Source: Aquatica leii
Taxonomy: Eukaryota > Arthropoda > Insecta > Coleoptera > Lampyridae
DNA length: 64,000 nt
Direction of reading: 5' to 3'
NCBI GenBank assembly: GCA_035610365.1
Contig: CM069433.1
Span: 167,602,882 to 167,666,881, forward strand
A program made the translations under genes and the position numbers. Under the pieces are notes generated by a model. It saw only the letters and a list, made by a program, of their open reading frames with translations. It searched no databases and had not been told where the DNA came from. Position 1 is the first letter of the stretch; the number at the start of each line of letters is the position of its first letter. Below, piece by piece: positions 1 through 10,538 of this stretch.

Positions 1-336
1 GAGATAATTTTGTATGAGATTTTAGGTTAACACATAAATTTCAATATGTCTAAGTGTCAGTGTTGCTAATTCAATAAAATATAAAATTTTCCCAATGTTG
101 TTTTAAAATTAAAATTATACAAAAAATATTAAAAATTGTATCAACACAAAGAAAATAGTATAAATCACACGTCATAGAATACGTTTCAATCACTCGATCG
201 CTTCATAAACTCGCCGCTGCGCTGCTCGTGTATGAAACCCATTATTCAACTACACTAACGAACGAATATTGACGTTTGTGATGTTGGCAGCACAAAAAAG
301 TTTTTTTATTGGAGTTTTTAAAAATAAGTAAATTAT
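1..336. other. AT-rich start of window, no gene seen
   Basis: No coding sequence can be supported. Positions about 180-270 are noticeably richer in GC and CpG than the surroundings (clusters of cgatcg, cgccgctgcgctgctcg), which could be a piece of a promoter or of a transposon end, but nothing identifies it. Confidence 0.4.
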
Positions 337-585
337 TTAATCTTTGCTAATATAACCATCTTCATGCAAAAATAGTTTTTCAATTTGGGAGGACACCCCG
401 ATAAACAGGGTGGGCATGTGCTCACCCAGGCCCTCCTCTGGCACCGTCGCTGTCAACGATCGTGCTCTGAAATGCATCAATGTGCTTGATGGTGGAATGC
501 CATTATCAAACAATTTCATATACACTTTATGATGATAGTTATTAAATTTTGAAAAAATCTTTACATAGACATCTAGAAAGAACAC
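337..585 (-). CDS. Unidentified short ORF with coding-like composition
   Basis: The reading frame gives 82 residues ending at a TAA. The C-terminal two thirds (from about residue 17) has mixed amino-acid content and a GC level well above the flanks, which is why it is listed; the first 15 residues look like AT-rich filler. No family is recognised, no signal peptide or membrane segment is visible, and there are no adjacent partners. It could be an exon of an unseen gene or a scrap of a transposon protein. No function is proposed. Confidence 0.2.
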   Translation of the reverse strand: MFFLDVYVKIFSKFNNYHHKVYMKLFDNGIPPSSTLMHFRARSLTATVPEEGLGEHMPTLFIGVSSQIEKLFLHEDGYISKD

Positions 586-589
586 AGCT

Positions 590-1390
590 TATTATGATCA
601 ATTTTTATAGTCAAAACTGGCGATTCAAGTTAGAAATAAAAATAATTTAAACGTTGTTTACCCAAAACATGTAATACTACTAATATATAAATAATATACA
701 GTATACCTTGTAAATATAGACCATATTACAAACTAATCACCGTTACTAATAATTTTTGATAACTTATCCGTAATCAATGGTTTATTTAAGCGTGATCACA
801 CTAAAATAAATTGAATAAAGATCAAAATATTTACTTGTTGAATTAGACGTTGATGATAAATGGTAACGGAAGCAATAACAATTTAATCTGATGTGTAATA
901 AACAAATTAATTCCACTACATCTAATATTAACAAGCAGAAATGATAATGTATTGTGATTATTGTAGAAAGTAATAATTACAAGCGTTACACAATTATTCT
1001 GCAAAATTACTGCAGATAGATTTCATAATGAGTAAACAAAACTAATTTTTGACCTTGAGGTTATCTACAAAGTAATAATGTAACTTATTTTCTAATGAAC
1101 ATGTACCTTAGAATCGCAAGCAGCTATTTTAACAGAAGAATATATCAACATTTAAGAAATAAGAATCTCTTATAGGAAAAAATTAAGTAATTCTTTACCT
1201 TTATTATTTAGTATTAGTGGTCTTGTAGAATAACTTTAAGCAGTTGGTTCAGTTTAAAAACATTTTCACGTCTATCTCGCTTTTGACGGATGAAACAAAA
1301 ATAAGAAATTCTCGTAATTTGACGTTTTAAAAACAACAGCCGAATATTTTAGTGAGAGTGCGAAAAAGATATTTAGCAAGTTGTTTTGCA
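590..1390. other. AT-rich intergenic DNA
   Basis: Stops are dense in all frames and no repeat ends or RNA genes were recognised. Confidence 0.4.
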
Positions 1391-1394
1391 TATC

Positions 1395-2640
1395 AAAAAT
1401 GGCAATTTTAACTGAACGGAAAAGAATAGAAATTTGAATAATGGTTTGATATCGCAATAAGCTAAGAACACATAAGGAAGCATGTGAATTATTCAAGATT
1501 TGCCTGGTTAAAGTTAACGAAGAAATCAGGTTAGGTGTGTTACTTAAAACAAAAGAAAATCCTCACTATTCTACAAGGCAGCTATCTCTAAATCACAACG
1601 TTGACCACTTGCTTATCGTGCAGTAAACCTGAAAAGACCGCCACTTGCAGTTTTCCCAAGAATTAAAGTTACGTTGCGATGAAGATGCCAATTTTTTGTA
1701 TAACGTGACAAAGCTTTTTTTTCCCAAATAGAACAGTACATTGGTAACATTGAAACGCCAAAGCAATGCAAATGTTTGGGTGGAAACAATCGTCGAAGAG
1801 CAATTAAATAGCCACCGCGAATGTTTATAAGAAATAATAGACTTATTAAATCATCATCATCTGGATAGACTGCTTATTGCAAAATCCACAGTAAATAAAT
1901 AAGTTGCCAGATTTACTGAAACGGGAACCATTAAAAATTTGTTTCGGCAAGGTCTACCTTGAGTAAACGAAAAAACCAGATTAGATGTGCTGATTAGAAC
2001 AAAAAAAATTTGCTTTTCTACAAAGCAGTTATCTCTAATCCGCAATGTTGACTACTCGTTTGTCGTGCAGTTGCTCAAAGAGAAATATCTTTAAAGCTCA
2101 TTTGATTTGCAAATTAAACTAGGATAAACCAAGTCGCCGCTTACAGTTTTGCTAATGTTACATGGCAATGAAAACTACACATTTTGAATATCTCTTTTTC
2201 TGTCGAAGGTTTTTTTTTCTTGATTCGGACAATACATCGTCAAAATTGTAGATATTGGTTCATGAAAAATATCACTGGGCTCAAGATTCTTACACTCCAA
2301 GAGAAAACAAATGTTTAGATCAGAATAATCCAAAGGAGTTTAATAAAAATTTACTTTTTTGAATGTTACCTTACAGTACACGTTATTTGGACTTCTTGCG
2401 GTTTGATTTGTAGCCAACTCTAATAATGTTTCCAAATAATTGCAAAACAGATGTACCCAATCAGGTTATTTGGCTTAAACAAGAGAGGGCACCTTGTCAC
2501 TTTAGAATAAATGCCTTCCAATATCTTGACGCCACATTTCCTGAAATGTGACTCCTTCAGATTTTTTCTGTAAAATTATTTAAAACCAATTTAATCCCAA
2601 AATATTTGAGCAAAGCGTAAATGTATACACTTGTATTGGT
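1395..2640 (+). pseudogene. Decayed IS630/Tc1-mariner-type transposase, N-terminal part present twice
   Basis: Fragments of a DDE transposase of the IS630/Tc1/mariner superfamily are readable on the plus strand in shifting frames. A helix-turn-helix region containing VNEEIRLGVLLKTKENP appears at about 1515-1620. A second, diverged version of the same segment (VNEKTRLDVLIRTKK) appears at about 1960-2010, preceded by VARFTETGTIKNL. Downstream, around 2430-2540, a frame reads APCHFRINAFQYLDATFPE, matching the QDGAPPHF..YLD..FPE block around the second catalytic Asp of this family, although that Asp is lost here. Many stops and frameshifts make it non-functional. Two nested or adjacent insertions, or a tandem duplication, would explain the double N-terminus. 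Family membership is inferred from motif recall, not from an alignment. Confidence 0.6.
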
Positions 2641-2649
2641 CAGTGCCAA

Positions 2650-5628
2650 ATGGTTGGTAAAGAGCAAATTGAAAATCTGTGCTAAATCTTGTCTGTTTTT
2701 GGTGTGTTAAGAATTTTTTTTTCATTAAAGTTACATTTTTATTTCTTAAAGTGTATTGTTTTCTTCAAAAATTATCTAAAGCACGAATTTTTAGACGCCG
2801 TCATAAAGGTGATTAATTAAGTCATAAAACTGACCTGTCCAAACGTCTTGTTTGAAAACATTAAATAAGGCAATTATGAATTTTGAATCATCTTTTATTA
2901 CCATATTGTATATGGTCTAAATTAAGCATACTGAAGAATTATAGAAAAAAAACTGTTATTCTAACTACACTGACAAAATTTTACAAGAATGCTTAAATGC
3001 TTTGATGTCATGTACCACTTTGACAACATGAGCCTATTTGCGTAATAAGTTTGTCAATCAGCAAGATTTAATACATTAAGTACAATATTATATTGTCGAG
3101 GAGCGTGTTGTACTTTGGAGTTGTTTTCACTTAACCAAAAATATTTTGACAATATTTATGCTTAAAAGATTGTATTATTCATTTCAACACTTAAACAAAA
3201 CAACATGGTTCTCCATTATTTTAAAAGCTTGTTTAAAATAAAAAAATTAGAAATGTTGTTGACAGGGGGTTCTATGTATGTGACGCTGTCATTATTTTTT
3301 CCTGGATAAACTTAATTCTAATAAAGAAATGCCACTTGTTGAGCAACTTCACCGACAAGATCTAGAAAAATCAGAACATCTTATGTTAATTTATGACATA
3401 ACTAAATTGATAAATTGTTCTTGTTTTATTTTTTTAATTTCATCTAGAATATTGTATTCCTCATCAATAGATTCTCTTAAGCATACAGTCAATGTTCACT
3501 TTATTACTTTTCTCCAGATTCAAACTTCTCTTAACTTTACTCTTCTTTATGTTTTTAATTTGGTTTATCTTAATTGGTGTCGACAATGTGTCTTCACTTT
3601 GAGTTTTTTCTGGGATTTTAGTCAGAATTGTTGACGTACTTCTTTTTTTTTCTTGGTGTTTGATTTTCGCGATGTGACTTTTGGACTCAACAGTGTAGAG
3701 TTATTTTTGTAGGTTGCTAAAATAGACAAATGTATGTTTTGATTTTATTTGTATCTGACTTATCTTTCAGTTAGCCAAAGAAAATTTTCTTTTCTAACTA
3801 AGCATTTAATGGCAAAACACCGGTTGCACCAAATCCACTGCAAATGTTTCTAATGCTAAAAATAAGCGGAAATATCCTCCCTACCATCTCCGCCACTTTG
3901 TAGACAGACACAGGTTTGCCTGGATTTACTAACAAAGATTAAAGCGTACTAATAAGTGTGTATTATAGTTATGGTATAATCCCTCCAACATGAAACTACG
4001 TACAAGCACTATATGCTTCTTTAATCTTTGTTTTTTTGTCGTCTGTTGTTTTAATCTATTGACTTACCGCTAGGATTTTGAAATCGTCGATCTACCTTGT
4101 TTGGACCTTTTTTATACTTTTTTTTATTTCTAGCGGTCACGAGAAGTTTACTTTAATAGTGCATTAATAATTTGATCAACGTTTTTTTAGCCACGTGAAG
4201 ATGTATGAAGAGGTATTAATATCTTTTATCACCAGCGGTCACATCAAGCGTTATAAACGTGAGATAGCTTGTGGTAATTAGTTTTTGAGGGGTGCTCAGC
4301 TTATGGTTCCAAGCCACATTTTGATGAAATTCAAAGGATTGGTCAAAATCAGAACATGCCAACACATAAGGCAATTGCAACCTTTTAAAAGCCAAAACCT
4401 TTTAAAACATTATGGAAAATGTTGAAATACAAAAGCAAACTACTCCAGGCGGGTAGAATATCTAACTCAAAATCCCGCTCCGAATAAAAATCAGTATTAA
4501 CAATTCTGAAGAAGGGAAATTGAATACCTCTATACAACGTAAACCAAAACCAAAATACATCCACAACATTTTTATACAAACATACAACATAAGAGATTAC
4601 TGTGCATTGACTCTATCTCGTGATAGTGGTAGTTTTTAGCTTACTGCTTTTTCTAAGAGCTTTAGTTTTATTTTACAATGCGTTTGTCTTTGCAATATTT
4701 TAAAAACAATTGTTTTTTTATTGTTTTAGAAAATGTTAGTATGTTTGATTTTTTTTGTCTTGCCTTTTTTTCTCAATGTTATTATAAAAATTAGAACATT
4801 AGCAAAATAATTTTCTAGATTAACTTCGTTTATGCCTTCGCTGTATCGTAGAGACATATGTATTCTCAGTTTTCTAAATAGACTGTTACGTGCAAAAGTG
4901 AAACAATGACACTTTCCTAAAATCAAGTAACATAAACAAAGTGAAGACGGAGTTATATTCAAAATCTTGTAATTGTTTTGAAAAACTCAACAGAAAACAC
5001 AATGAAAAGTCAAACATCAAACAGCGCCAACAAGGAGTACAGCTCAATGCACTTCGGCCCTTGCCAATCACAAAGCCCGCTCTTGAAGGATACACTCTAA
5101 ATGAACTTACCTTAACACAGTGTATCTAAATTCTGCAATAAACAAAAATTAAAAACGCGTTTACATTTAACTATTTAACATTTATTTGAACACTCAAAAC
5201 AAAAAAAAAACTATTTAAATTAGCGCAAAATAAAAAAAATGTAAGTAAACATGAAAGTTAAAAATTAAAGTAAATTAAATAAGCGCATAACCAAAACAAA
5301 ATTTAAAAAATGAAACAAATAAAAAACAAAGGAAACTCTTAATTACTTAATGTCCGTACTAAATAGAAATTGATTATATACAAAATAAAATACCTTCATT
5401 TCTTTTAAAACAAGAACGACAATCTTAAGAAAAAATTACGAAATTGGTCAATTCTCCGCTTCAAACATAAATTTTCTTTTTAACAAATATATTGTCACAT
5501 ATAGTTTTGATAAATACGGACAATTATTATTTACTAATTGTAAAATCGTTAATTCGCAACACTCATTTTTCTTAAAACCCAAAGCTTTTAAGATACTTAA
5601 GCGCGTAAATAAAATTCACCAAATTTAA
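2650..5628. other. Intergenic DNA without credible genes
   Basis: Only short, compositionally biased ORFs occur. A GC-richer patch at about 5030-5110 stands out against the AT-rich flank but carries no recognised protein or RNA. 5150-5628 is very A-rich and ends directly at the Copia element. Confidence 0.4.
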
Positions 5629-5633
5629 TTAAT

Positions 5634-5782
5634 TATTATAATTAGGTAAAATAATGGTATATATTCAGTAATTACTATTTAAGTTTTTAATAACTTGATT
5701 CACACAACTATTTATTTTTTACGTCAGACAATATATAGCTAACTAGATATGTAATTAACCTAATAATTTTATTGCTACAACA
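5634..5782 (-). repeat. Copia 3' LTR
   Basis: This is 149 bp long and begins TGTTGTAGC on the minus strand. It matches the other LTR except for a 33-bp segment (about 5681-5713) present only here, flanked by the direct repeat actattt, plus small changes. The outer end reads ...TATAATA rather than the canonical CA, as in the other copy. Confidence 0.9.
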
Positions 5783-5797
5783 CTCTCTCTTAAAATT
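5783..5797 (-). other. Copia polypurine tract
   Basis: On the minus strand the purine-rich run AATTTTAAGAGAGAG ends directly against the TG of the 3' LTR, the position and composition expected for the plus-strand primer of an LTR retrotransposon. Confidence 0.8.
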
Positions 5798-5799
5798 AT

Positions 5800-7259
5800 T
5801 ATCATTAAGACCTAGACTATTTGCAACCAAGCTATGTCTTGGGGTCGCTAGTCCTTTTGTAAGTACATCTGCCACCATTTTATTAGTTGGCTCATACTCC
5901 AGACAAATGATCCCATCATCCATAATATTTTTAATATATTGGTATTTAATATCAATATGTTTTGTTTTACAATGAAAAGTATTATTATCGGCTAATTTTA
6001 TTGCACTTTGATTGTCATTTCTAAGAATCACTGGACCATTACAGTTAACAAAATCAGTGCAAGTTTCGATTAGCAAAGAGCGGAGAAAAACTCCTTCTTT
6101 GGCAGCCTCATTTATAGCAACAAATTCTGCCTCGGTTGAAGATAAAGAAATCCATTTTTGCTTTTTAGATTCTTACGAAATAGGCCCAGAACCTGTACTA
6201 AAAACATAACCAGTATAAGACTTGCGATCTTTCGCGTCATTCGCCCAATCTGGATCTGCAAAACCTAACAAACTAATTTGCTTACATTCAAAATTACATT
6301 TATAACTTATGCCATAATTACTAGTTCCTTTTAGGTATCGCAGAATCCTTTTAGCTGCTCAGGTCTAGTACAAACACTTAAGTACATAAATGAGCCAATT
6401 AGTTTTTGATATGGCACATTCTCAATAAAATTAGTATCAGAGAATCTTGCATTCTATTCCATAGGAGACTTTACAATCTTTCAGTCAGCCATTCCAAATC
6501 TATACAACAAATCTTTTACATATTGATCTTGACACATAAAAATTTCGTTTTTATTTTGAACAATTTTAATTCCCAATGCATAGGACAACGGTCCAAGATC
6601 CTTAATTTTAAATTTCTTACTTAGCTTTGTTTTTAAGCTATAAGCAGAATCACAATCATTATAGTATATAAAAAAATCATCAACGTAAAGAGCAATTATA
6701 ACTATCTTTCCATTATTACGTTTAGTGAAAAAACAAGGTTCATATTTAGATTGTATATAATCTAAATTAATTAAAATATTTTTAACTTTAAGGTATCACA
6801 ACCTTGACGACTGTTTCAGACCATATACGGCTTTTTTAAGTTTGTAAACTTTGTTTTCTTCACCGTCTATAACAAAACCTTCAGGTTGATACATAAATAT
6901 GTCCTTATATAATACGCCATTTAAAAATGCCGTTTCTACGTCAAGATGATCTATATTCAAATTGAATTGCACACTAAGAGCTAATAACATTCTAAATGTT
7001 TCATACCGCAATACAGGCGAGAATACTTCAAAAAAATCTATTCCAAATTTTTGACTACAACCCTTTGCTACTAACCTAGCTTTCCATTTAATAATGTCAC
7101 CATTCGAATTCTTTTTTAAGTTTAAATATCCATTTGTTTCGCACAATATTTCTACCTACAGGTTTATCAACTAATTCCCAAACATCGTTTTTCTCAAATG
7201 ACTCAATTTCATTAGACATAGCAGAATGCCATTCTAATTGCATATTACCAGACAAAGCC
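5800..7259 (-). pseudogene. Copia reverse transcriptase / RNase H region, broken
   Basis: Reverse transcriptase and RNase H of the Copia element are readable in pieces. From 7230 to 7110 a frame carries the start of the RT domain (EKNDVWELVDKP). The frame shifts at an A-run near 7105, then 7146-6796 carries WKARLVAKG, the first catalytic region HLDVETAFLNG and the end of that block, KAVYGLKQ. The YVDD box is at about 6675-6690. RNase H follows with SLSSTEAEFVA (about 6120-6150), then ILRNDNQSAIKLA and the tail KHIDIKYQYIKN and ADVLTKGL in the 6076-5708 frame. Several stops and frameshifts prevent expression as one polyprotein. Confidence 0.85.
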
Positions 7260-9334
7260 TATTTTACAGTTATTGGTTCAGAAATTGCATCTGTAGCTAA
7301 ATATATATGGTTAGGAAATACCTTAGGAGTCCTTATCCTTTCCGGGTAATGTCTTTCAGTCATATCTTTAGACAATTCGTCTTCTGTGAATGTTTTTGGT
7401 ACAACACTATCTTCAATTTGTACATTTTCATTTACTTTCACTATTTCTTGTTCAGATGTCACAAGATCAAAATTAACCGTTTTCGGGGGTTTCAAATAAG
7501 CTTTAATTAATTCAGAGTTAAACTTTACATCGTGGCTAATCACAGCTTTATTTTTACTTGGATCATAGATTCTGTAGTCATCTCTGAAACCATGATATCC
7601 TACAAATTTCCCAGGAATGCTTTTCGCGTCCCACTTCTTTCGTTTCTGTTTTGGCTCATGTACGTAACAGTCAGTACCAAAAACTCTTAAATCCTTTAGA
7701 TTCTTAACTATCTTGCCAGACCATAATTCCAGTGGGGCTTTACCTTCTACTAGACTGAGTCCGGTTAGATTTAATATGTACACCGCAGTATTGCAAGCTA
7801 CAGCCCACAAAAATTTTTTTAGTTTGCTAATTTGCAACATAGAGCGAGCCGACTCCACAATAGTCCTATTTTCTCTCTCACAAGGATTTTGTTCTAGACA
7901 AAAAGGTGATGTAGTTCGCAACACTACACCGTTTTCTTGAGCTACTGTCACAAATTCTTTCGATATAAATTCTGTCCCATTATCAGACAACAGTTCTTTC
8001 ACAAGATTCCCAGTTTGTTTGGACTCGGCAAGAAATACTTTAAAACAGTTTGCAACATCACTTTTATGAGTTATAAAAAATATACGGCGATATTTACTGA
8101 AAACATCTTTAAAAAGTACATAGTATCGATTTCCACCAATTGACTTAGTTTCCATTGGTCCGCAGACGTCAGCACTGATCAACTCGCCTACTGCTTGAGG
8201 AGGATTAGGCCTAGAGTGAAATGAAACACGACGTGACTTTCCAAGAGCACACCCCTCACAAAAATAATCTTCTTTAGGCACATTAATACAATATTTTGCA
8301 AGGACAGACATTACATAGCGTTTGTTTTGATGCCCAAGTCTTTCATGCCAAAGCTGTAAACTATCTTGCCTTGTTACAAAATTCACCAACCCTTTAGCAG
8401 GAAACACAACTCGTATATCCAAAAAATATAAGTCACCCATTAAGTGTCCAGTCATTGTTGTTTTCTTACCTTTATTAATAGTAAATCGACACTGATTACA
8501 ATCTGCAATGAACGTGTGTCCCTTCTGTGTGGCCTTACTAATAGAAAACAAATTCCTATTAGCTTCTGGCACATACCAAACGTTTTCTAATTGGGTTTTA
8601 ATCCAATTACTATTTACTTTAGTTTCAATGATGATACTTCCTTGACCTACAGCAAAAATTTTACTTGATGCACTAAAACCGTACATTGGACATGGTACTT
8701 GGAATGGTTTGTACTCACTAAAATAACTTTTGTTTGAAGTAATGTGTGTGCTTGCACCACTATCAGCAATCCACTGTTCCGAGTACTTCACACTATCAGA
8801 AAACACAAAACTAAAATTAGATTGGTCCGATTGTTCTGGTTTTTGTTTCGATGGACACTTTGAAGCTATATGACCTTTTTTACCACATTTAAAACACTTG
8901 ATAACTTTAAACTCTTTTTTAACGTTAGAAGTCTCTTCACAAGTAGGTTTGATAACATCCTCTTTTTGAGTTTCCCATTTCTTCACCTTACTGTTTGCAA
9001 AGAATGCTGTTTTCTGCAACTCCACATTGTCACGCTGCTCAATAGTCCTTAGCTTCTCAATCAAAGTTTTAATTTTTCTGTCTTTTGCGGACATTGCCTC
9101 CCAGACATTTCTAAACTCACGAAATGCAGGTCCTAATGTAGACAAGATTCTTGCAATTAAAACTCGATCACTAAGTTTTGATTCATCTTGTTGCAATAAA
9201 GAGTCATTCAGTTCAGCAAAATGCCTTTGTAATTTTGCTACATGAGTTGCAATGTCTTCTGTAGGATCTTTTTCCCAACGGAAAAATTCTTCTAACAGTC
9301 TGTCTAGCTTCTGTTCGCTGCTTTGCTCATACAC
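7259..9334 (-). CDS. Copia Gag (C-terminal part), protease and integrase ORF
   Basis: This open stretch of 691 codons is the longest intact piece of the Copia polyprotein. Residues 1-130 are Gag (UBN2 type). A CCHC zinc knuckle has ligands C147, C150, H155 and C160. The aspartic protease motif DSGAST starts at D191. The integrase zinc domain has H330, H335, C359 and C362. The integrase core has candidate catalytic residues D389, D451 (SDNGTEF) and E486, and the C-terminal region follows. The true Gag start is the ATG at 9616: the same frame continues upstream through stops near 9530 and 9349, so this ORF lacks its natural N-terminus. It ends at a TAA just before the reverse transcriptase, which is in another frame. 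Confidence 0.85.
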   Translation of the reverse strand: MYEQSSEQKLDRLLEEFFRWEKDPTEDIATHVAKLQRHFAELNDSLLQQDESKLSDRVLIARILSTLGPAFREFRNVWEAMSAKDRKIKTLIEKLRTIEQRDNVELQKTAFFANSKVKKWETQKEDVIKPTCEETSNVKKEFKVIKCFKCGKKGHIASKCPSKQKPEQSDQSNFSFVFSDSVKYSEQWIADSGASTHITSNKSYFSEYKPFQVPCPMYGFSASSKIFAVGQGSIIIETKVNSNWIKTQLENVWYVPEANRNLFSISKATQKGHTFIADCNQCRFTINKGKKTTMTGHLMGDLYFLDIRVVFPAKGLVNFVTRQDSLQLWHERLGHQNKRYVMSVLAKYCINVPKEDYFCEGCALGKSRRVSFHSRPNPPQAVGELISADVCGPMETKSIGGNRYYVLFKDVFSKYRRIFFITHKSDVANCFKVFLAESKQTGNLVKELLSDNGTEFISKEFVTVAQENGVVLRTTSPFCLEQNPCERENRTIVESARSMLQISKLKKFLWAVACNTAVYILNLTGLSLVEGKAPLELWSGKIVKNLKDLRVFGTDCYVHEPKQKRKKWDAKSIPGKFVGYHGFRDDYRIYDPSKNKAVISHDVKFNSELIKAYLKPPKTVNFDLVTSEQEIVKVNENVQIEDSVVPKTFTEDELSKDMTERHYPERIRTPKVFPNHIYLATDAISEPITVK

Positions 9335-9616
9335 TAAAATCAGAGTACCCTAAACTTCATTAGCACTGGAACAAGTCATCACTAATGTCGAAGGTTCTTC
9401 GCCAAGTGTAGTCAGTATATACAACATAGCGTCGGCATCATTAGATTCCCATTTTTCTTGTTCAATATCAGCTACAATTGATTTTAGGGACTTACCAAAA
9501 ACAATGTCAATCAGACCATGCTTTTTTAACTATAACTGAATCAACATTTTCCATTTTCTCCAATTCACTGCACCTTCCAACTTCTCAATTGAAATTTTAT
9601 CTACCACCGTTGCCAT
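9335..9616 (-). pseudogene. Copia Gag N-terminus, interrupted by two stops
   Basis: An ATG at 9616 opens a frame beginning MATVVDKISIEKLEGAVNWR, typical of the start of Copia Gag (a short acidic and basic leader, then the NW..W block). The frame matches the downstream 691-codon ORF but is broken by TAG codons near 9530 and 9349. Confidence 0.75.
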
Positions 9617-9753
9617 TATAGTAATTTAATTAAATTACAACAACAGAAATTAATCAATAAAGATTGTAACAATGCAGCACACCATGCGAGAATGATTTTT
9701 TTACTTTTCATTCACTAATATCACTTGAACGTAAAAAGATTAACACGTAACTA

Positions 9754-9767
9754 CTGTGCCCATAACC
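9754..9767 (-). other. Copia primer binding site, half-tRNA-iMet type
   Basis: The minus strand reads GGTTATGGGCACAG immediately next to the 5' LTR. Drosophila copia primes from a cleaved initiator tRNA-Met, using the anticodon stem-loop sequence whose complement is GGTTATGGGCCCAG. The site here differs from that by one base. Confidence 0.75.
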
Positions 9768-9884
9768 TATTATAATTAGGTAAAATAATAGTATATATTC
9801 AGTAATTACTATTTATTTTTTACGTCAGACAATATATAGCTAACTAGATATGTAATTAATTTAAATAATTTTATTGCTACAACA
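9768..9884 (-). repeat. Copia 5' LTR
   Basis: This is 117 bp long, starting TGTTGTAGC on the minus strand and ending directly at the primer site. It lacks a 33-bp segment present in the 3' LTR. The missing piece is bordered by actattt repeats, as expected for deletion between short direct repeats. Confidence 0.9.
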
Positions 9885-9889
9885 TTAAT

Positions 9890-10538
9890 CGATACAAAAT
9901 GAACACTTCAAATTTCCGTCGTAATAAATTCAGGAAAGAACTTGTGGTTGATCCTAGGTTGCCGATGTAATTGGGAAGAAATGTTGAAGGGTCCCCCAAA
10001 AGACTATGTTACGTCGGAAAATTTTCAATGAGCCGCCACCAAAGCGAAAATTGGATTGTGAAACACAAACTGACGCACAAACCCACGGTACGTTAATACG
10101 AAACCAAACCGGTATCCAGTAAAATTCAATAAGCCGTAACTGTCTTACAAAACAGGAAAAATTTTTTCCACTTGAACCAAGTATTCACTGTTCCATTGTT
10201 AATGGCTTCCGCGGTATTACTTCATTTGAAGAGGGTGAGTTTACCACCCAACCAAGGCAAATACAAATGTTGAATAATTGTTGAAAATAATAAAAACAAA
10301 CTTCAATCTTTATTCATTACGTAAAGAGTCATCTACAACATTTATTATATTAATAACATACTACTCATATTCGTATAAAATAATCTTTAAAAATTCCATT
10401 TTATTATTTGTCATTTGTAATCATTTGCGAATATCTTCCGTTTTCGACTTAAGCAACTTAGATGTTACGTCTTCCGCAGGGTACCTTGAACTATTGAAAT
10501 ATGTAAAAGTATGTAATTTACACTAATCAAATCTATAC
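9890..10538. other. Spacer between Copia element and SLC22 gene 3' end
   Basis: No gene is supported. 10270-10500 would be the 3' flank of the SLC22 gene on the minus strand. Several AT-rich runs could hold its polyadenylation signal, but no single site is convincing. Confidence 0.35.

Larger units (their letters stand above)
5629..9889 (-). mobile_element. Ty1/copia LTR retrotransposon, complete ends, inactivated
   Basis: A full-length element in minus orientation is bounded by two related LTRs and a 5-bp target-site duplication TTAAT (5629-5633 and 9885-9889). On the minus strand the order is 5' LTR (9768-9884), primer site (9754-9767), gag, protease, integrase, reverse transcriptase, RNase H, polypurine tract (5783-5797) and 3' LTR (5634-5782). 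Integrase precedes reverse transcriptase, which defines the Copia order. The internal coding region has premature stops and frameshifts, so the copy is dead. It lies about 650 bp downstream of the 3' end of the SLC22 gene, on the same strand. Confidence 0.93.
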
